Source: Rhodospirillales bacterium (GTDB lineage Bacteria > Pseudomonadota > Alphaproteobacteria > Acetobacterales > Acetobacteraceae). Taken from it: 15,161 nucleotides of DNA. Shown piece by piece: positions 1 through 7,733 of the stretch (positions are counted from its first letter, which is position 1; every line of letters begins with the position of its first letter). Where the stretch lies: contig JAGWIE010000010.1 of the NCBI GenBank assembly GCA_028866445.1, positions 1 to 15,161 on the forward strand, read 5' to 3'. The notes below the pieces were generated by a model. That model saw only the letters and a program-made list of their open reading frames with translations, was not told the DNA's origin and ran no database searches. A program made the translations under genes and the position numbers.

Positions 1-129
1 ATAGGCGGCGGGGTTTTGGTCCGGCGTTTGCACTTTCAGCCCGGTTGATATCTGTTGTTGCAGCGCGTTGATCTGCGCTTCCTGCGCTGTCAGCGTGGTG
101 GTAAAATTACTGTAGAACGACAGCTCCAT
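1..129 (-). CDS. flgL: Flagellar hook-associated protein FlgL-like, N-terminal fragment
   Basis: Only the first 43 residues are in the window; the gene runs off the left edge. The fragment starts MELSFYSNFTTTL and continues through a helical Gln-rich stretch to ISTGLKV and a PDQNPAA motif. This matches the N-terminal helix of the flagellin/FlgL family, where FlgL proteins typically read STGKRV followed by PSDDPAA. FlgL is exported and forms the hook-filament junction. The Asn-Pro-Ala-Ala ending favours FlgL over filament flagellin, but with so little sequence a minor flagellin cannot be excluded. The ATG lies 19 bases after the fliJ stop, preceded by an AAGGA Shine-Dalgarno about 8 bases upstream, so it is probably the last or a late gene of the same operon. 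Confidence 0.72.
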   Translation of the reverse strand, partial: MELSFYSNFTTTLTAQEAQINALQQQISTGLKVQTPDQNPAAY

Positions 130-148
130 TTTTGGATTCCTTCAGATT

Positions 149-577
149 TCAGGCTGTTATTTCGTATTTCGTGTGAATGTGCGGTAGGTCTTGCAGCGCG
201 CGGTTCTGGGCGGTGGACCGTTCAAGATGCAGCGAGCTGTCCAGGCGCTCCTGCAAAATGCGGCGCCGGGCGCGTAATTCCGCCAGGGCGGCGGCGCAAC
301 CGGAAAGCTGTGTTTGCTCAGTGGCGATTGTTTCAGCCAATTGCTGCATCGCTGCGTCAGCCTGGGTACTGAATTGCCCGGCGCGTTTTGCATCTCCCGC
401 GCGCACCACACCGCCGCCGCGCCACAAATTGCCCAGCCTTTCTTGGTAAGAGGCAAGAACCTCGCGCTGCGCCGCATAACGCTGCAAAGCGGCGTTGTGC
501 TTGCTTAATTGGTCCAGCAGGGCCGTTTCTTTGGCGGCCGCCAGCAGGTCCAGCTTCACGAAAACCTTGGGTTTCAT
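149..577 (-). CDS. fliJ: Flagellar export protein FliJ-like
   Basis: A 142-residue, highly charged, Gln- and Ala-rich protein with no membrane segment or signal peptide. Almost its whole length is predicted helix with coiled-coil character, for example the stretch rich in Leu, Glu, Gln and Arg around residues 30-125. Size (FliJ is usually about 145 residues), composition and position directly after fliI identify it as FliJ. FliJ is the central stalk of the export ATPase; it links the FliI hexamer to FlhA and escorts unloaded chaperones. FliJ is poorly conserved in sequence, so the call rests largely on context. Its ATG overlaps the fliI stop in an ATGA arrangement, implying translational coupling. 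Confidence 0.85.
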   Translation of the reverse strand: MKPKVFVKLDLLAAAKETALLDQLSKHNAALQRYAAQREVLASYQERLGNLWRGGGVVRAGDAKRAGQFSTQADAAMQQLAETIATEQTQLSGCAAALAELRARRRILQERLDSSLHLERSTAQNRALQDLPHIHTKYEITA

Positions 578-1911
578 GGCTCGTCTCCAAACACGGCGCG
601 CATTTTGGCGAGCGCGCCGTCAAGCCCCATGCGCGCAGCTGCATCCTGGCGCAGCAAATCCTCCATGGCGGGCATACGTTGCAAGGCTTCATCCAGCAGC
701 GCATCGCGCCCTGGTGCATAGGCGCCGAGGTCCAGAATATCCTGCTTCTCCCGCTTCCTTGCCCAAAGGGCGCGGAACCGCCCGGCGAGGTGCAGATGCT
801 CTTTTGTTACCAGTCCCGGCATAGGGCGCGAGAGCGAGGCAGAAATGTCGATGGGCGGATAAATGGCCGCTTCCGCCATGGCGCGGGAGAGCACGATATG
901 TCCGTCCAGTATCGCGCGGGCGGTGTCTGCCACCGGGTCCCCCACATGGTCATCGCCTTCCACCAGCACAGTATGGATGGCGGTGATGGAACCCTGGCCC
1001 GGCCCGCCATTGCCGGCGCGTTCCGCATAGGCGGAAAGCGTGCCGAACACCGAAGGCGGGTAGCCCCTGGTCGCTGGTGGCTCGCCCGCCGCCAGCCCAA
1101 TTTCGCGCAAGGCCATGGCCAGGCGCGTCAGGCTATCCACCATCAGCAGTACGTGCTTGCCCTGGGCGCGGAAATATTCAGCGATGGCGGCGGCGCGGTA
1201 CGCGCCATGCACGCGGGCAAGGGCGGTGTCATCCGCTGGGGAGGCCACAACCACCGCGCGCGGCCGTGCCGTGCCCAGATGATCCTCGATAAATTCCCGA
1301 ATTTCGCGCCCGCGCTCGCCGATCATCGCCAGCACCACCACATCCGCCTGAGCGTGGCGGGCGATCATGCCCAGCATGGTGGTTTTGCCGACGCCCGAAC
1401 CCGCGAACAGCCCCACACGCATGCCGCGCCCCAAAGTGGTGAGCGCGTTGATGGCCGAAACCCCGGTATCGAACGGGGTTTCGATTCTGGCGCGGGCCAT
1501 GGGGTTGATCGGGCTGCCGAGCATCGGCCAGGGCGTGGTGGCTTCGGGCGGGGGGCTGCCATCCAGCGGGTTGCCGCGTGCATCCAAAATCCGGCCCAGC
1601 AGGTCCGGTCCGGTCATCACCGCCATCTCGGTGGTTTCCACCCGTACCCGTGCCCCGCGCATAATGCCGCGTGTGCCTTGTTCGGGCATCATCAGCATTG
1701 CCCCGGCCTCAAACCCGATAATCTCGGCGGCAGCCTCGCCTTCCGCTTGCTCGATCATGCAGCGCGCCCCGATGGGGGCCTGCAACCCACTCACGCGCAG
1801 CATTTCGCCATTTGCCCGCAGCACGCGGCCATAGCGGCGCACCAGTGGAGCACTCAGCGCGCTACGCAGTGTTTCCGTCGTGCGGTTGGTAAGGCTTTCC
1901 AGCGTCATCAT
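574..1911 (-). CDS. fliI: Flagellum-specific export ATPase FliI
   Basis: A 445-residue F1-beta-like ATPase that energises flagellar type III protein export in the cytoplasm together with FliH and FliJ. The Walker A loop reads GSGVGKTT (residues 171-178). The catalytic-glutamate segment IGERGRE is at about 197-203. The Walker B strand VLLMVDS (254-260, Asp259) is followed by the typical TRLAMALREIGLAAGEPPA run. The N-terminal beta-barrel segment and a C-terminal helical domain are present, and the length is usual for the family. The frame is open 24 codons further upstream, but the ATG at 1909-1911 is preferred because it overlaps the fliH stop as ATGA and gives the normal FliI length. A second ATG follows immediately. 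The downstream fliJ also overlaps by ATGA. Confidence 0.97.
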   Translation of the reverse strand: MMTLESLTNRTTETLRSALSAPLVRRYGRVLRANGEMLRVSGLQAPIGARCMIEQAEGEAAAEIIGFEAGAMLMMPEQGTRGIMRGARVRVETTEMAVMTGPDLLGRILDARGNPLDGSPPPEATTPWPMLGSPINPMARARIETPFDTGVSAINALTTLGRGMRVGLFAGSGVGKTTMLGMIARHAQADVVVLAMIGERGREIREFIEDHLGTARPRAVVVASPADDTALARVHGAYRAAAIAEYFRAQGKHVLLMVDSLTRLAMALREIGLAAGEPPATRGYPPSVFGTLSAYAERAGNGGPGQGSITAIHTVLVEGDDHVGDPVADTARAILDGHIVLSRAMAEAAIYPPIDISASLSRPMPGLVTKEHLHLAGRFRALWARKREKQDILDLGAYAPGRDALLDEALQRMPAMEDLLRQDAAARMGLDGALAKMRAVFGDEP

Positions 1912-2558
1912 GCGGGGTTGCCATTCGGTAGGGCGAGGCTTTCGCGCAACGCGGTAAAGCGGCTTTCCAGCCGCGCGTCCCATTCTGTCTTGTCCAATCT
2001 GTCGCCGTCTTCTGCTGCAAGCTCCAGCAATGCGCCGCCGGGGGTAATGCTGTCATCCGCCACCAGCGCCAGCGCCCCGCCGGGCAGTTGCTCGCGCAAT
2101 CCTGGAATATCGGAAGGATGTAGATGCAGCCGTATGGTTTGGCGCGGGCCACATTCAGCGGCGGCTTCCTTCAACAGGTTTTTCACAAGCCCCGCCAGCT
2201 CGGCACGCGCATTGCCACTCTCGCCGCCCGCAATATGCCGGGCGAGTTGCAAAGCCATGTCCAGCACCAGCTCGGCAAGGTCTTGCTCCTTCAGCGCCAA
2301 AGGTGCGGCAAACTGTGCTGCGCCCTGTTCCATAATGCTGAGCATCCGTGCCAGTTTTTCGCGTTGCGGTGCCATCGCGGTGCGGGCGGCGGCCTCCCCG
2401 GCCTCCTTCGCTTCACTCATGGCCGCGTCTCGTAGTTTCGCAATCTCCTGCTTCACGCGCCGTTGAATTTCGGCATCCCGCGCGGCGATATCGGCCGTGT
2501 CCGGTGCCAGCACGGTTTGTACGAAATGACGGTTGCGGGAGGCTGTTACGAAACTCAT
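1908..2558 (-). CDS. fliH: Flagellar assembly protein FliH-like
   Basis: A 216-residue soluble protein with a charged, Ala/Glu/Arg-rich helical middle (roughly residues 25-100) and a C-terminal alpha/beta part containing IRLHLHPSDI and a run of acidic loops. This is the layout of FliH, the export ATPase regulator that is homologous to the peripheral stalk of F/V-type ATPases; it binds FliI and tethers it to the C-ring through FliN. It sits directly upstream of fliI, with the stop overlapping the fliI start. FliH sequences diverge strongly, so the call depends on context plus fold pattern. The N-terminus lacks the tryptophans used by Salmonella FliH for docking; the only Trp is near the C-terminus. 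Its ATG overlaps the preceding stop by one base (TAATG). Confidence 0.87.
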   Translation of the reverse strand: MSFVTASRNRHFVQTVLAPDTADIAARDAEIQRRVKQEIAKLRDAAMSEAKEAGEAAARTAMAPQREKLARMLSIMEQGAAQFAAPLALKEQDLAELVLDMALQLARHIAGGESGNARAELAGLVKNLLKEAAAECGPRQTIRLHLHPSDIPGLREQLPGGALALVADDSITPGGALLELAAEDGDRLDKTEWDARLESRFTALRESLALPNGNPA

Positions 2559-2827
2559 TATTCAGTGCCGCGCTGGGGTGGGGCGCTCGGGGCGCTGGAG
2601 GTAAGGCGCAGAGATTCGATGAAAACTCCGCCGATCGGTGCCAGCAACGCTAATGCGGCGCTCGCCAGCAGCCCCACCGCAAAGGCTGAGAGCAGCCAGG
2701 CCCCCGCCATGCCGACATCAGTGAAGCTGTCGGGTTCATGCGTGGCGGCCCAAGCAGTCATCGCCGCAAGGCTGAGCAGAAAAGGGCTGAATAATTTTTT
2801 CGGTTTACGCGCTTTTGCTTTCGCCAT
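2558..2827 (-). CDS. Small two-helix membrane protein, unknown, in flagellar operon
   Basis: I do not recognise this 89-residue protein. It opens with a strongly basic segment (MAKAKARKPKK). A hydrophobic helix follows at about residues 13-28, then a short acidic loop (EPDSFTDVG), a second long hydrophobic Ala/Leu-rich helix at about 40-70, and a Ser/Pro-rich tail. The positive N-terminus predicts both ends in the cytoplasm. The ATG lies 7 bases after the motB stop with AAGGA about 10 bases upstream, and its stop overlaps the fliH start by one base, so it is translated as part of the operon. Position next to motB hints at a stator- or export-related membrane role. It resembles neither FliL (one helix plus a periplasmic domain) nor FliO clearly enough to name. 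Confidence 0.8.
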   Translation of the reverse strand: MAKAKARKPKKLFSPFLLSLAAMTAWAATHEPDSFTDVGMAGAWLLSAFAVGLLASAALALLAPIGGVFIESLRLTSSAPSAPPQRGTE

Positions 2828-2834
2828 GTTCCAT

Positions 2835-3671
2835 TTATCCTTGCGGTTGGTCTAGTTGTGGTGCGGCCCCGGCGGGCTCGGGCGCGTGAATAACCACCAC
2901 CACGCGCCGGTTTAGCGCGCGGCCCGCATCCGTATCGTTGCCGGCCAAAGGTGAAAACTCGCCAAATCCTTCCGCCGCCAGCACATTTCCGCTAACACCG
3001 TTGCTGACAAAAAGCTGCACCACCGCAACCGCTCGCTCAGCCGAGAGCGACCAGTTGGATGGAAATTGAGTGGTGGCGATAGGCTGATTATCGGTATAGC
3101 CCTGCACAGTAATTCTGTACCCGGCGGGTAGTTGTGTCAGCCCGTTTCCCACTTGAGCGAGCAGCTTCGCAGCATCGGGTTTTAGCACCGCCTCACCGGA
3201 ATCAAACAGCACAGAGGCATCAAGCTGGATGGTTAAAGTAAGCGGCGCATCGTTGATGGTAACCTGATGATTTTCAATCATTGGCTGGAACAGCGAGCTT
3301 AGCTTCAGGTGCAATTGCTGTAAGGTTTGTAAATCTTTTGCTAATTGACTGGTCATGTTCTGCGGAATTTTAGCTTGCGCGGCGCTTGGCAATTCCACGC
3401 GCTTGGGAATTGGGGAAACCTGATGCTGCAATACACCGCGCGAGCCGGATGGTGGGGAGACGATCACCGATGGCGGCGTGCCATGAAAGGCGGTGATAAA
3501 TGCCTCGGTGATCTCCGCCTGCTTGCGCTTGTTGCGGGTTGAGGATGCATATAGCACCACGAAAGTTGCTAGCAGCAACGTTAACAAATCGGCGTAGGAG
3601 ATAATCCAGCGTTCATGGTTCGCCGGTGGTTCAGGCTTTTGTTTCTTTGCGGGAAGTTTCGCGCCGGCCAC
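2835..3671 (-). CDS. motB: Flagellar motor stator protein MotB
   Basis: A 278-residue stator subunit. A short basic cytoplasmic tail leads to one membrane helix (about residues 22-42) beginning WIISYADLLTLLLATF, in which Asp28 is the ion-binding aspartate of the MotB/PomB family. A plug/linker region follows, then an OmpA-like peptidoglycan-binding domain (about 145-262) with GYTDNQPI, NWSLSAERA and an Asn-Arg-Arg motif near 254-256. It pairs with MotA to form an ion channel that turns the rotor while anchored to the cell wall. The start is GTG: bases 3669-3671 read CAC on the plus strand, and no ATG occurs before the membrane helix. Only 3 bases separate it from the motA stop. Confidence 0.97.
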   Translation of the reverse strand: MAGAKLPAKKQKPEPPANHERWIISYADLLTLLLATFVVLYASSTRNKRKQAEITEAFITAFHGTPPSVIVSPPSGSRGVLQHQVSPIPKRVELPSAAQAKIPQNMTSQLAKDLQTLQQLHLKLSSLFQPMIENHQVTINDAPLTLTIQLDASVLFDSGEAVLKPDAAKLLAQVGNGLTQLPAGYRITVQGYTDNQPIATTQFPSNWSLSAERAVAVVQLFVSNGVSGNVLAAEGFGEFSPLAGNDTDAGRALNRRVVVVIHAPEPAGAAPQLDQPQG

Positions 3672-3674
3672 GGT

Positions 3675-4475
3675 TCAAGCCGCCTGGGAGGCACCTTCCG
3701 GCACCTCCTGTTCATCGGTTGCCGCCTTAGCCGTGGGCTTTTCATGCAGGAAGCTCTTCAGCGTTTGCCGGATAACAATGCCCGGCTTGCCTTCCGCCAG
3801 CAGCAGAAACCCCTGAATGACCACCATCCGCTCGCGCTCCAGCTCCTTGGCGATGGATTTCAACCGGCCGCCCAACGGCAAAGCGATAAGATTGGCGAAC
3901 CCCACGCCATACACCGTGGCGATGAACGCGGTGGCGATGCCTTCGCCCAACTCGCTGGGGTGGTCCAGCCGCATCATCACATGGATCAGCCCTAGCACGG
4001 CGCCCATCACGCCGATGGTGGGGGAATAACCGCCCAGCGCTTCCCACACATGGGCGGGGTGTTCCTGCTCACGGTCGAGACTTTCAGCAATGATGCCAAG
4101 CATGGAGGCGAAATCCTCCGGCGCTGTATTATCAACGATCATTTGCAGGCCCTGACGCTGAAATGGGTCCTGCACGTTCGGAATTTCCTGCTCCAGCACC
4201 AGCGTGCCAAACCCGCGCGCCTTGGCGGACCAGTCCGCCACATGGTCGATGAATTCAGCGAGATCGATTTTGGGCGGTTTGGCCAGCCACATCACGGCCT
4301 TGAAGCCTGAGAGCAGAATATGAAAGCCGAATTGCACCAGGCAGGCTGCCGCCGAGCCACACATGACGATGATGAAAGCGGTGAGGTTGAGCAGCGAGGA
4401 GATCGGCACGTGGTCTGTCATCGCACCGCCGAGGATGACGAAAACCCCGAGCAGCAGCGTAGCCAAGTTTATCAA
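3675..4475 (-). CDS. motA: Flagellar motor stator protein MotA (PomA/MotP-like subtype)
   Basis: A 266-residue member of the MotA/TolQ/ExbB family with four membrane helices (about 2-20, 28-55, 149-169 and 180-203). The third helix carries GYSPTIGVMGAVLGLIHVM (Pro152) and the fourth carries Pro200; these match the two functional prolines of MotA. A long cytoplasmic loop between helices 2 and 3 and a cytoplasmic tail hold the charged residues that contact FliG. The short length and the GYSPTIG region resemble the PomA/MotP/MotC branch more than enteric MotA (about 295 residues). Ala159 aligns with Thr158 of sodium-driven PomA, which hints at proton coupling, but that is an inference. The start overlaps the sigma-factor stop as ATGA. 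Confidence 0.95.
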   Translation of the reverse strand: MINLATLLLGVFVILGGAMTDHVPISSLLNLTAFIIVMCGSAAACLVQFGFHILLSGFKAVMWLAKPPKIDLAEFIDHVADWSAKARGFGTLVLEQEIPNVQDPFQRQGLQMIVDNTAPEDFASMLGIIAESLDREQEHPAHVWEALGGYSPTIGVMGAVLGLIHVMMRLDHPSELGEGIATAFIATVYGVGFANLIALPLGGRLKSIAKELERERMVVIQGFLLLAEGKPGIVIRQTLKSFLHEKPTAKAATDEQEVPEGASQAA

Positions 4476-5035
4476 GATACAAATTCCCCTCGTTGCGCCG
4501 CATTGATATGCAGGGCGAGCGTCTCCAACGCCCGCTTGCGCAGCCGCGAGGCGTAGCCCTCGCTGATATCCAACACGCTCGCGATTTCCCGATTGTTAAG
4601 TTCATCGTAAAAATGCAGCGCCAGAATGCGGTATTCTAGCTGCGGCAATTCACGCAGCGCCTCGACCAGCAAAGCCCGGTTATCCACGCGGGTGAGCAAG
4701 GAAAGCGGATCCTCCGGCCCGTCGCCGTTGTCATGCGCCGCGATGTCCACGGTTTCCTGATCGAAGCCGGTCTGGCCGCGCCGGCGCGTGCCCTCCCGCC
4801 GCAGCCCGTCTATCATCGCACCCTTTATGCGCCGCGAGGCAAAGGCCTGAAACGGTACGCCATGAACAGGGTCGAAACGCTGCGAGGCTTCCATCATGCC
4901 AATGGCACCCCATTGCAGCATCTCCTCCACATCCGCCCAGGGCATACGCGCCTTCATCAGCAACGCCATCCGCTTAATCCAATGGCCATAAAGTGCCGTA
5001 AGCTCGGCCTTGCCCGGTGCGGCGGCGTCAGCCAT
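4472..5035 (-). CDS. fliA: FliA-type (sigma-28 family) RNA polymerase sigma factor lacking region 3
   Basis: A 187-residue sigma factor. Region 2 spans about residues 20-82 and contains the core-binding and -10 recognition elements, ending in RRIKGAMIDGLRR, which is close to the RRIRGAMLDELR of enteric FliA. Region 4 spans about 118-175 with a helix-turn-helix at NNREIASVLDISEGYASRLR. Only about 35 residues lie between them, so the region-3 domain of FliA (normally about 240 residues in total) is missing. Likely role: directing RNA polymerase to flagellar or motility promoters. Its ATG overlaps the flhA stop by 8 bases and its stop overlaps motA, so it is co-expressed with export and motor genes. 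No anti-sigma factor (FlgM) gene is visible in the window. Confidence 0.88.
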   Translation of the reverse strand: MADAAAPGKAELTALYGHWIKRMALLMKARMPWADVEEMLQWGAIGMMEASQRFDPVHGVPFQAFASRRIKGAMIDGLRREGTRRRGQTGFDQETVDIAAHDNGDGPEDPLSLLTRVDNRALLVEALRELPQLEYRILALHFYDELNNREIASVLDISEGYASRLRKRALETLALHINAAQRGEFVS

Positions 5036-7109
5036 TGGCGGGCTCAGCCGTGTGCACCACCTGCAACGGCATGGTTTCGGGAATTTCCTCCAGGGCGATA
5101 ACCGGAATTATCCCGCTCACGCATTTTGCCACGGCGCGGCGCAGCGCGGCCTGCACCACCAGCACCGGCTTTGCACCGCGCGCGCGCATTGCTTTGGCCG
5201 CCTGCTCCGCGGCCTGGCGCAGATGCGTGGCGATTTCGGCTTCCACATCGCCGCCCGCCGCTTCCCGTGCCGCCCGGAGGGATTTGGTAACCAACTCCTC
5301 CAGCTTTGGTTGCAGCACCGAAACGCGCAATGTGGGGTCGCTGCCCATGAACTGCCCGGCGATAAAGCGCCCCAGCCGCAGCCGCACCGCCGTCAGCAGC
5401 CGTTCAGGTTCCTTGGCGCCCCCATCGGCGGCTTCCACAAGCGCCTCGGCAATGCGCTCAAAATCCCGTACCGGCACTTCTTCGGCCAGCAACCCTTGGC
5501 AAACCTGCCTGATAATTCCAGCCGAAAGTGTGGCGCGCAAATCTTCGGCCAAACGCGGCGTGGTTTCGGCCAGCCGGGTTATCAGCCCTTCCACCTGCGG
5601 GCGGCCCAGCAAATCTGCCCCGTAACGCTTCAGCACCTCGGCGAAATGCGTGGCCATGGCGGAGGCCGTATCCACCACGGTGTAGCCAAGCTCCTCCGCC
5701 GCCGGAATGGCACCTTGTGGAATCCACACTGCGTTTTGGCCAAACGCCGCGTCTTTCACCGGGCGGCCAACGGCAAGTTTTTCCACCACCATCGGCCCTT
5801 CAATCGCTAACCATTGGCCCGGCCATGCTTCGCCGCCGCCAATGGCGGCCCCGCGCAGGGTGAAGCGATAGCCATGGGCGGGAAGTTCCGATGAATCACG
5901 TATATGCACGGCAGGCACCAGAAACCCCATGGCGCGGCCATAACGCTGGCGCACGGCGGTAAGTCGCCCCAGCAGCCGCCCCTCGCTTGTGCTCACCATC
6001 GGTGCCAGCGCAAAGCCAATATTCATCCCCAGCGGATCCACGCCGGAAACATCCGTCAGGCTGTCCGGCTTTACCTCGGCCTTGCTGTTTTCTGCGTCGG
6101 CAGAAGCCGCCGCCTGCGTTGCCCCCGGCCGCGCGCGTGAAAGCCGCCATGCGGAAAGCCCCAACGCCCCGCCCAGGAGCAGGAACGGGATATGCGCCAT
6201 TTCTGGCACCAGCCCGATGGCGATGGTGATAGCCGCCGCAATTGCCAGAGCCTGCGGATATTTGGAAAGCTGGGATTTGATCTGCGCGCCGATATCCTCG
6301 CCAGTCGCCACTCGCGTGACCACCAGACCTGCCGCGACAGAGATGGTAAGCGAGGGAATTTGCGCCGCCAAACCATCGCCCACGGTAAGCAGTGTGTAAG
6401 TGCGCGCGGCGTCGCCAAGCGGCAAGCCAAATTGCAGCGTGCCGATAATCAGCCCGCCAAGCATGTTCACCACCAGGATAATCATGGCCGCGACAACGTC
6501 GCCACGCACGAATTTTGAAGCGCCATCCATCGCGCCAAAAAAATCCGCCTCCTGGCGTAAGGCTTCCCGCCGCCGCTCCGCCGCCTGGGGAGAGAGAATG
6601 CCGGCGTTGATCTCGGCATCAATCGCCATCTGCCGGCCGGGCAGAGAATCCAGCATGAAGCGCGCGGAAACTTCAGCGACGCGCGAGGCGCCCTTCGTAA
6701 CCACAACGAAATTGATGATGATGAGAATGACGAAGATGATGCCACCAACAACGTAATTTCCACCAACGGCGAATTGGCCGAAGGATTCAATCACATGCCC
6801 CGCCGCCCCCGGCCCGGTATAGCCGTTAAGCAGAATGGCCCGCGCGGTGGCGACATTCAGCGCCAGACGCATAAGCGTGGTGGCCAGCAGCACAGAGGGG
6901 AATGAGGAGAATTCAGACGGTGAGGGGATATAAAGCGACGCTGCGAGAATAACGAGCCCGGCTGAAATATTGAGCGCGAACAGAAAGGAGATGGCAGGCC
7001 CTGGCAACGGAATCGCCAGCATCACCAGCACCATCAGGATAACAATAGGCCCGGAAAGCTGACCGAGGCTGAAGGCGCGCGAGCTTGGAAGGGCGAGTGT
7101 GTCAGCCAT
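5028..7109 (-). CDS. flhA: Flagellar type III export gate protein FlhA
   Basis: A 693-residue inner-membrane protein of the FHIPEP family, full length. The N-terminal half holds about eight membrane helices. Between them lies the family signature RFMLDSLPGRQMAID (about 150-164), followed by the conserved Lys199 and Asp204 in KFVRGD, equivalent to residues needed for proton-driven export in Salmonella. A large soluble C-terminal domain (about 360-693) forms the nonameric ring that receives chaperone-substrate complexes. I chose the start MADTLALPSS; the frame is open 16 codons further upstream, but this ATG overlaps the fliQ stop by 8 bases (ATGGCTGA), exactly the arrangement seen at the next junction, flhA to the sigma gene. 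Confidence 0.97.
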   Translation of the reverse strand: MADTLALPSSRAFSLGQLSGPIVILMVLVMLAIPLPGPAISFLFALNISAGLVILAASLYIPSPSEFSSFPSVLLATTLMRLALNVATARAILLNGYTGPGAAGHVIESFGQFAVGGNYVVGGIIFVILIIINFVVVTKGASRVAEVSARFMLDSLPGRQMAIDAEINAGILSPQAAERRREALRQEADFFGAMDGASKFVRGDVVAAMIILVVNMLGGLIIGTLQFGLPLGDAARTYTLLTVGDGLAAQIPSLTISVAAGLVVTRVATGEDIGAQIKSQLSKYPQALAIAAAITIAIGLVPEMAHIPFLLLGGALGLSAWRLSRARPGATQAAASADAENSKAEVKPDSLTDVSGVDPLGMNIGFALAPMVSTSEGRLLGRLTAVRQRYGRAMGFLVPAVHIRDSSELPAHGYRFTLRGAAIGGGEAWPGQWLAIEGPMVVEKLAVGRPVKDAAFGQNAVWIPQGAIPAAEELGYTVVDTASAMATHFAEVLKRYGADLLGRPQVEGLITRLAETTPRLAEDLRATLSAGIIRQVCQGLLAEEVPVRDFERIAEALVEAADGGAKEPERLLTAVRLRLGRFIAGQFMGSDPTLRVSVLQPKLEELVTKSLRAAREAAGGDVEAEIATHLRQAAEQAAKAMRARGAKPVLVVQAALRRAVAKCVSGIIPVIALEEIPETMPLQVVHTAEPANG

Positions 7110-7365
7110 GCAAAAGCCCCGGAATAGCATTGAATAATCTTGTGGCGTAATGCTCAACCGCCCCCATCATCAGCGGCCCCGCCGTCATGGTCACTAGCGC
7201 CAGGCCGCCTAGTTTGAGCACGAAGGGGATCGACGCCTCGCGCACTTGCGTGGCAGTTTGCAATATACCAGCCCCCAGGCCGATAATCAGCATCAGCAGC
7301 AAGGCTGGCCCGGCAAGTTCCGCGAAGGCAAGCCAGGCACCGCTATTCACGCCAGAGGCGTTCAT
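7102..7365 (-). CDS. fliQ: Flagellar export gate protein FliQ
   Basis: An 87-residue protein with two hydrophobic helices (about 14-36 and 46-72) separated by a short loop containing TQVREASIPFVLK, close to the TQIQEQTLSFVPK type of FliQ. Length is standard for the family (about 89). FliQ together with FliP and FliR forms the helical export-gate core in the inner membrane. The other gate genes fliP, fliR and flhB are not in this window, so the gate genes are split. The ATG overlaps the fliM-fliN stop as ATGA. Confidence 0.95.
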   Translation of the reverse strand: MNASGVNSGAWLAFAELAGPALLLMLIIGLGAGILQTATQVREASIPFVLKLGGLALVTMTAGPLMMGAVEHYATRLFNAIPGLLHG

Positions 7366-7733
7366 GAAACCGCTTCTTCTTCTTCCTTCACGGCGTCTTC
7401 GGCCAGAGCGGTCACGCGCACGCCGTAACGGTCATTCGCCACGGCAACAACTTCGCCATAAGCCAGCTTCTGACCATTGGCGAAGATCGCCAAAGGTTCG
7501 CCGATTACCTGGTCTAGTTGCAGAATTTGCCCATGGCGCAACGCGCGTAGGTCTTTCACGCTTATCTGTGCGCGGCCCAGCTCAACCGCCACGGCCACCT
7601 GCACCCTGTCCAGCACCACCTTGGCGGTGATGGCCGCTGCCCCGCGCGGCTGTGCGTGCAGGCGTTCAAGCTCCACGCGCTCTGGTTCTATCAGCTTCTC
7701 AGCACCTGTCAGGCGCTCTCTCTGTTCAACCAT
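7362..7733 (-). CDS. fliN: Probable internally initiated free FliN from the fliM-fliN gene
   Basis: An in-frame ATG at codon 298 of the fused gene is preceded by AAGGAGA with 8 bases between GGAG-core and ATG, a near-ideal Shine-Dalgarno arrangement. Initiation here would give a 123-residue product: a charged N-terminal helix rich in Glu and Arg (about 2-30), then a complete FliN-type SpoA domain (about 38-110) and an acidic tail. That is the usual size of a stand-alone FliN. In SctQ proteins such as YscQ and SpaO, a short C-terminal SpoA product made from an internal start is known and contributes to the C-ring. The Shine-Dalgarno codes for part of a flexible linker (Glu-Gly-Glu), so chance is possible; expression is inferred, not shown. 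Confidence 0.55.
   Translation of the reverse strand: MVEQRERLTGAEKLIEPERVELERLHAQPRGAAAITAKVVLDRVQVAVAVELGRAQISVKDLRALRHGQILQLDQVIGEPLAIFANGQKLAYGEVVAVANDRYGVRVTALAEDAVKEEEEAVS

Noticed and set aside
388..2466. A 692-codon open frame on the plus strand opposite fliI and fliH
   Set aside because: It is antisense to two well-supported genes, rich in His, Arg, Gln and Pro as typical of a shadow frame in G+C-rich DNA, and has no recognisable domain.
5010..5810. Long plus-strand open frames opposite flhA (and similarly 9951-10739 opposite fliG)
   Set aside because: Both mirror conserved genes, have His/Gln/Arg-rich shadow composition and lack plausible starts or motifs.
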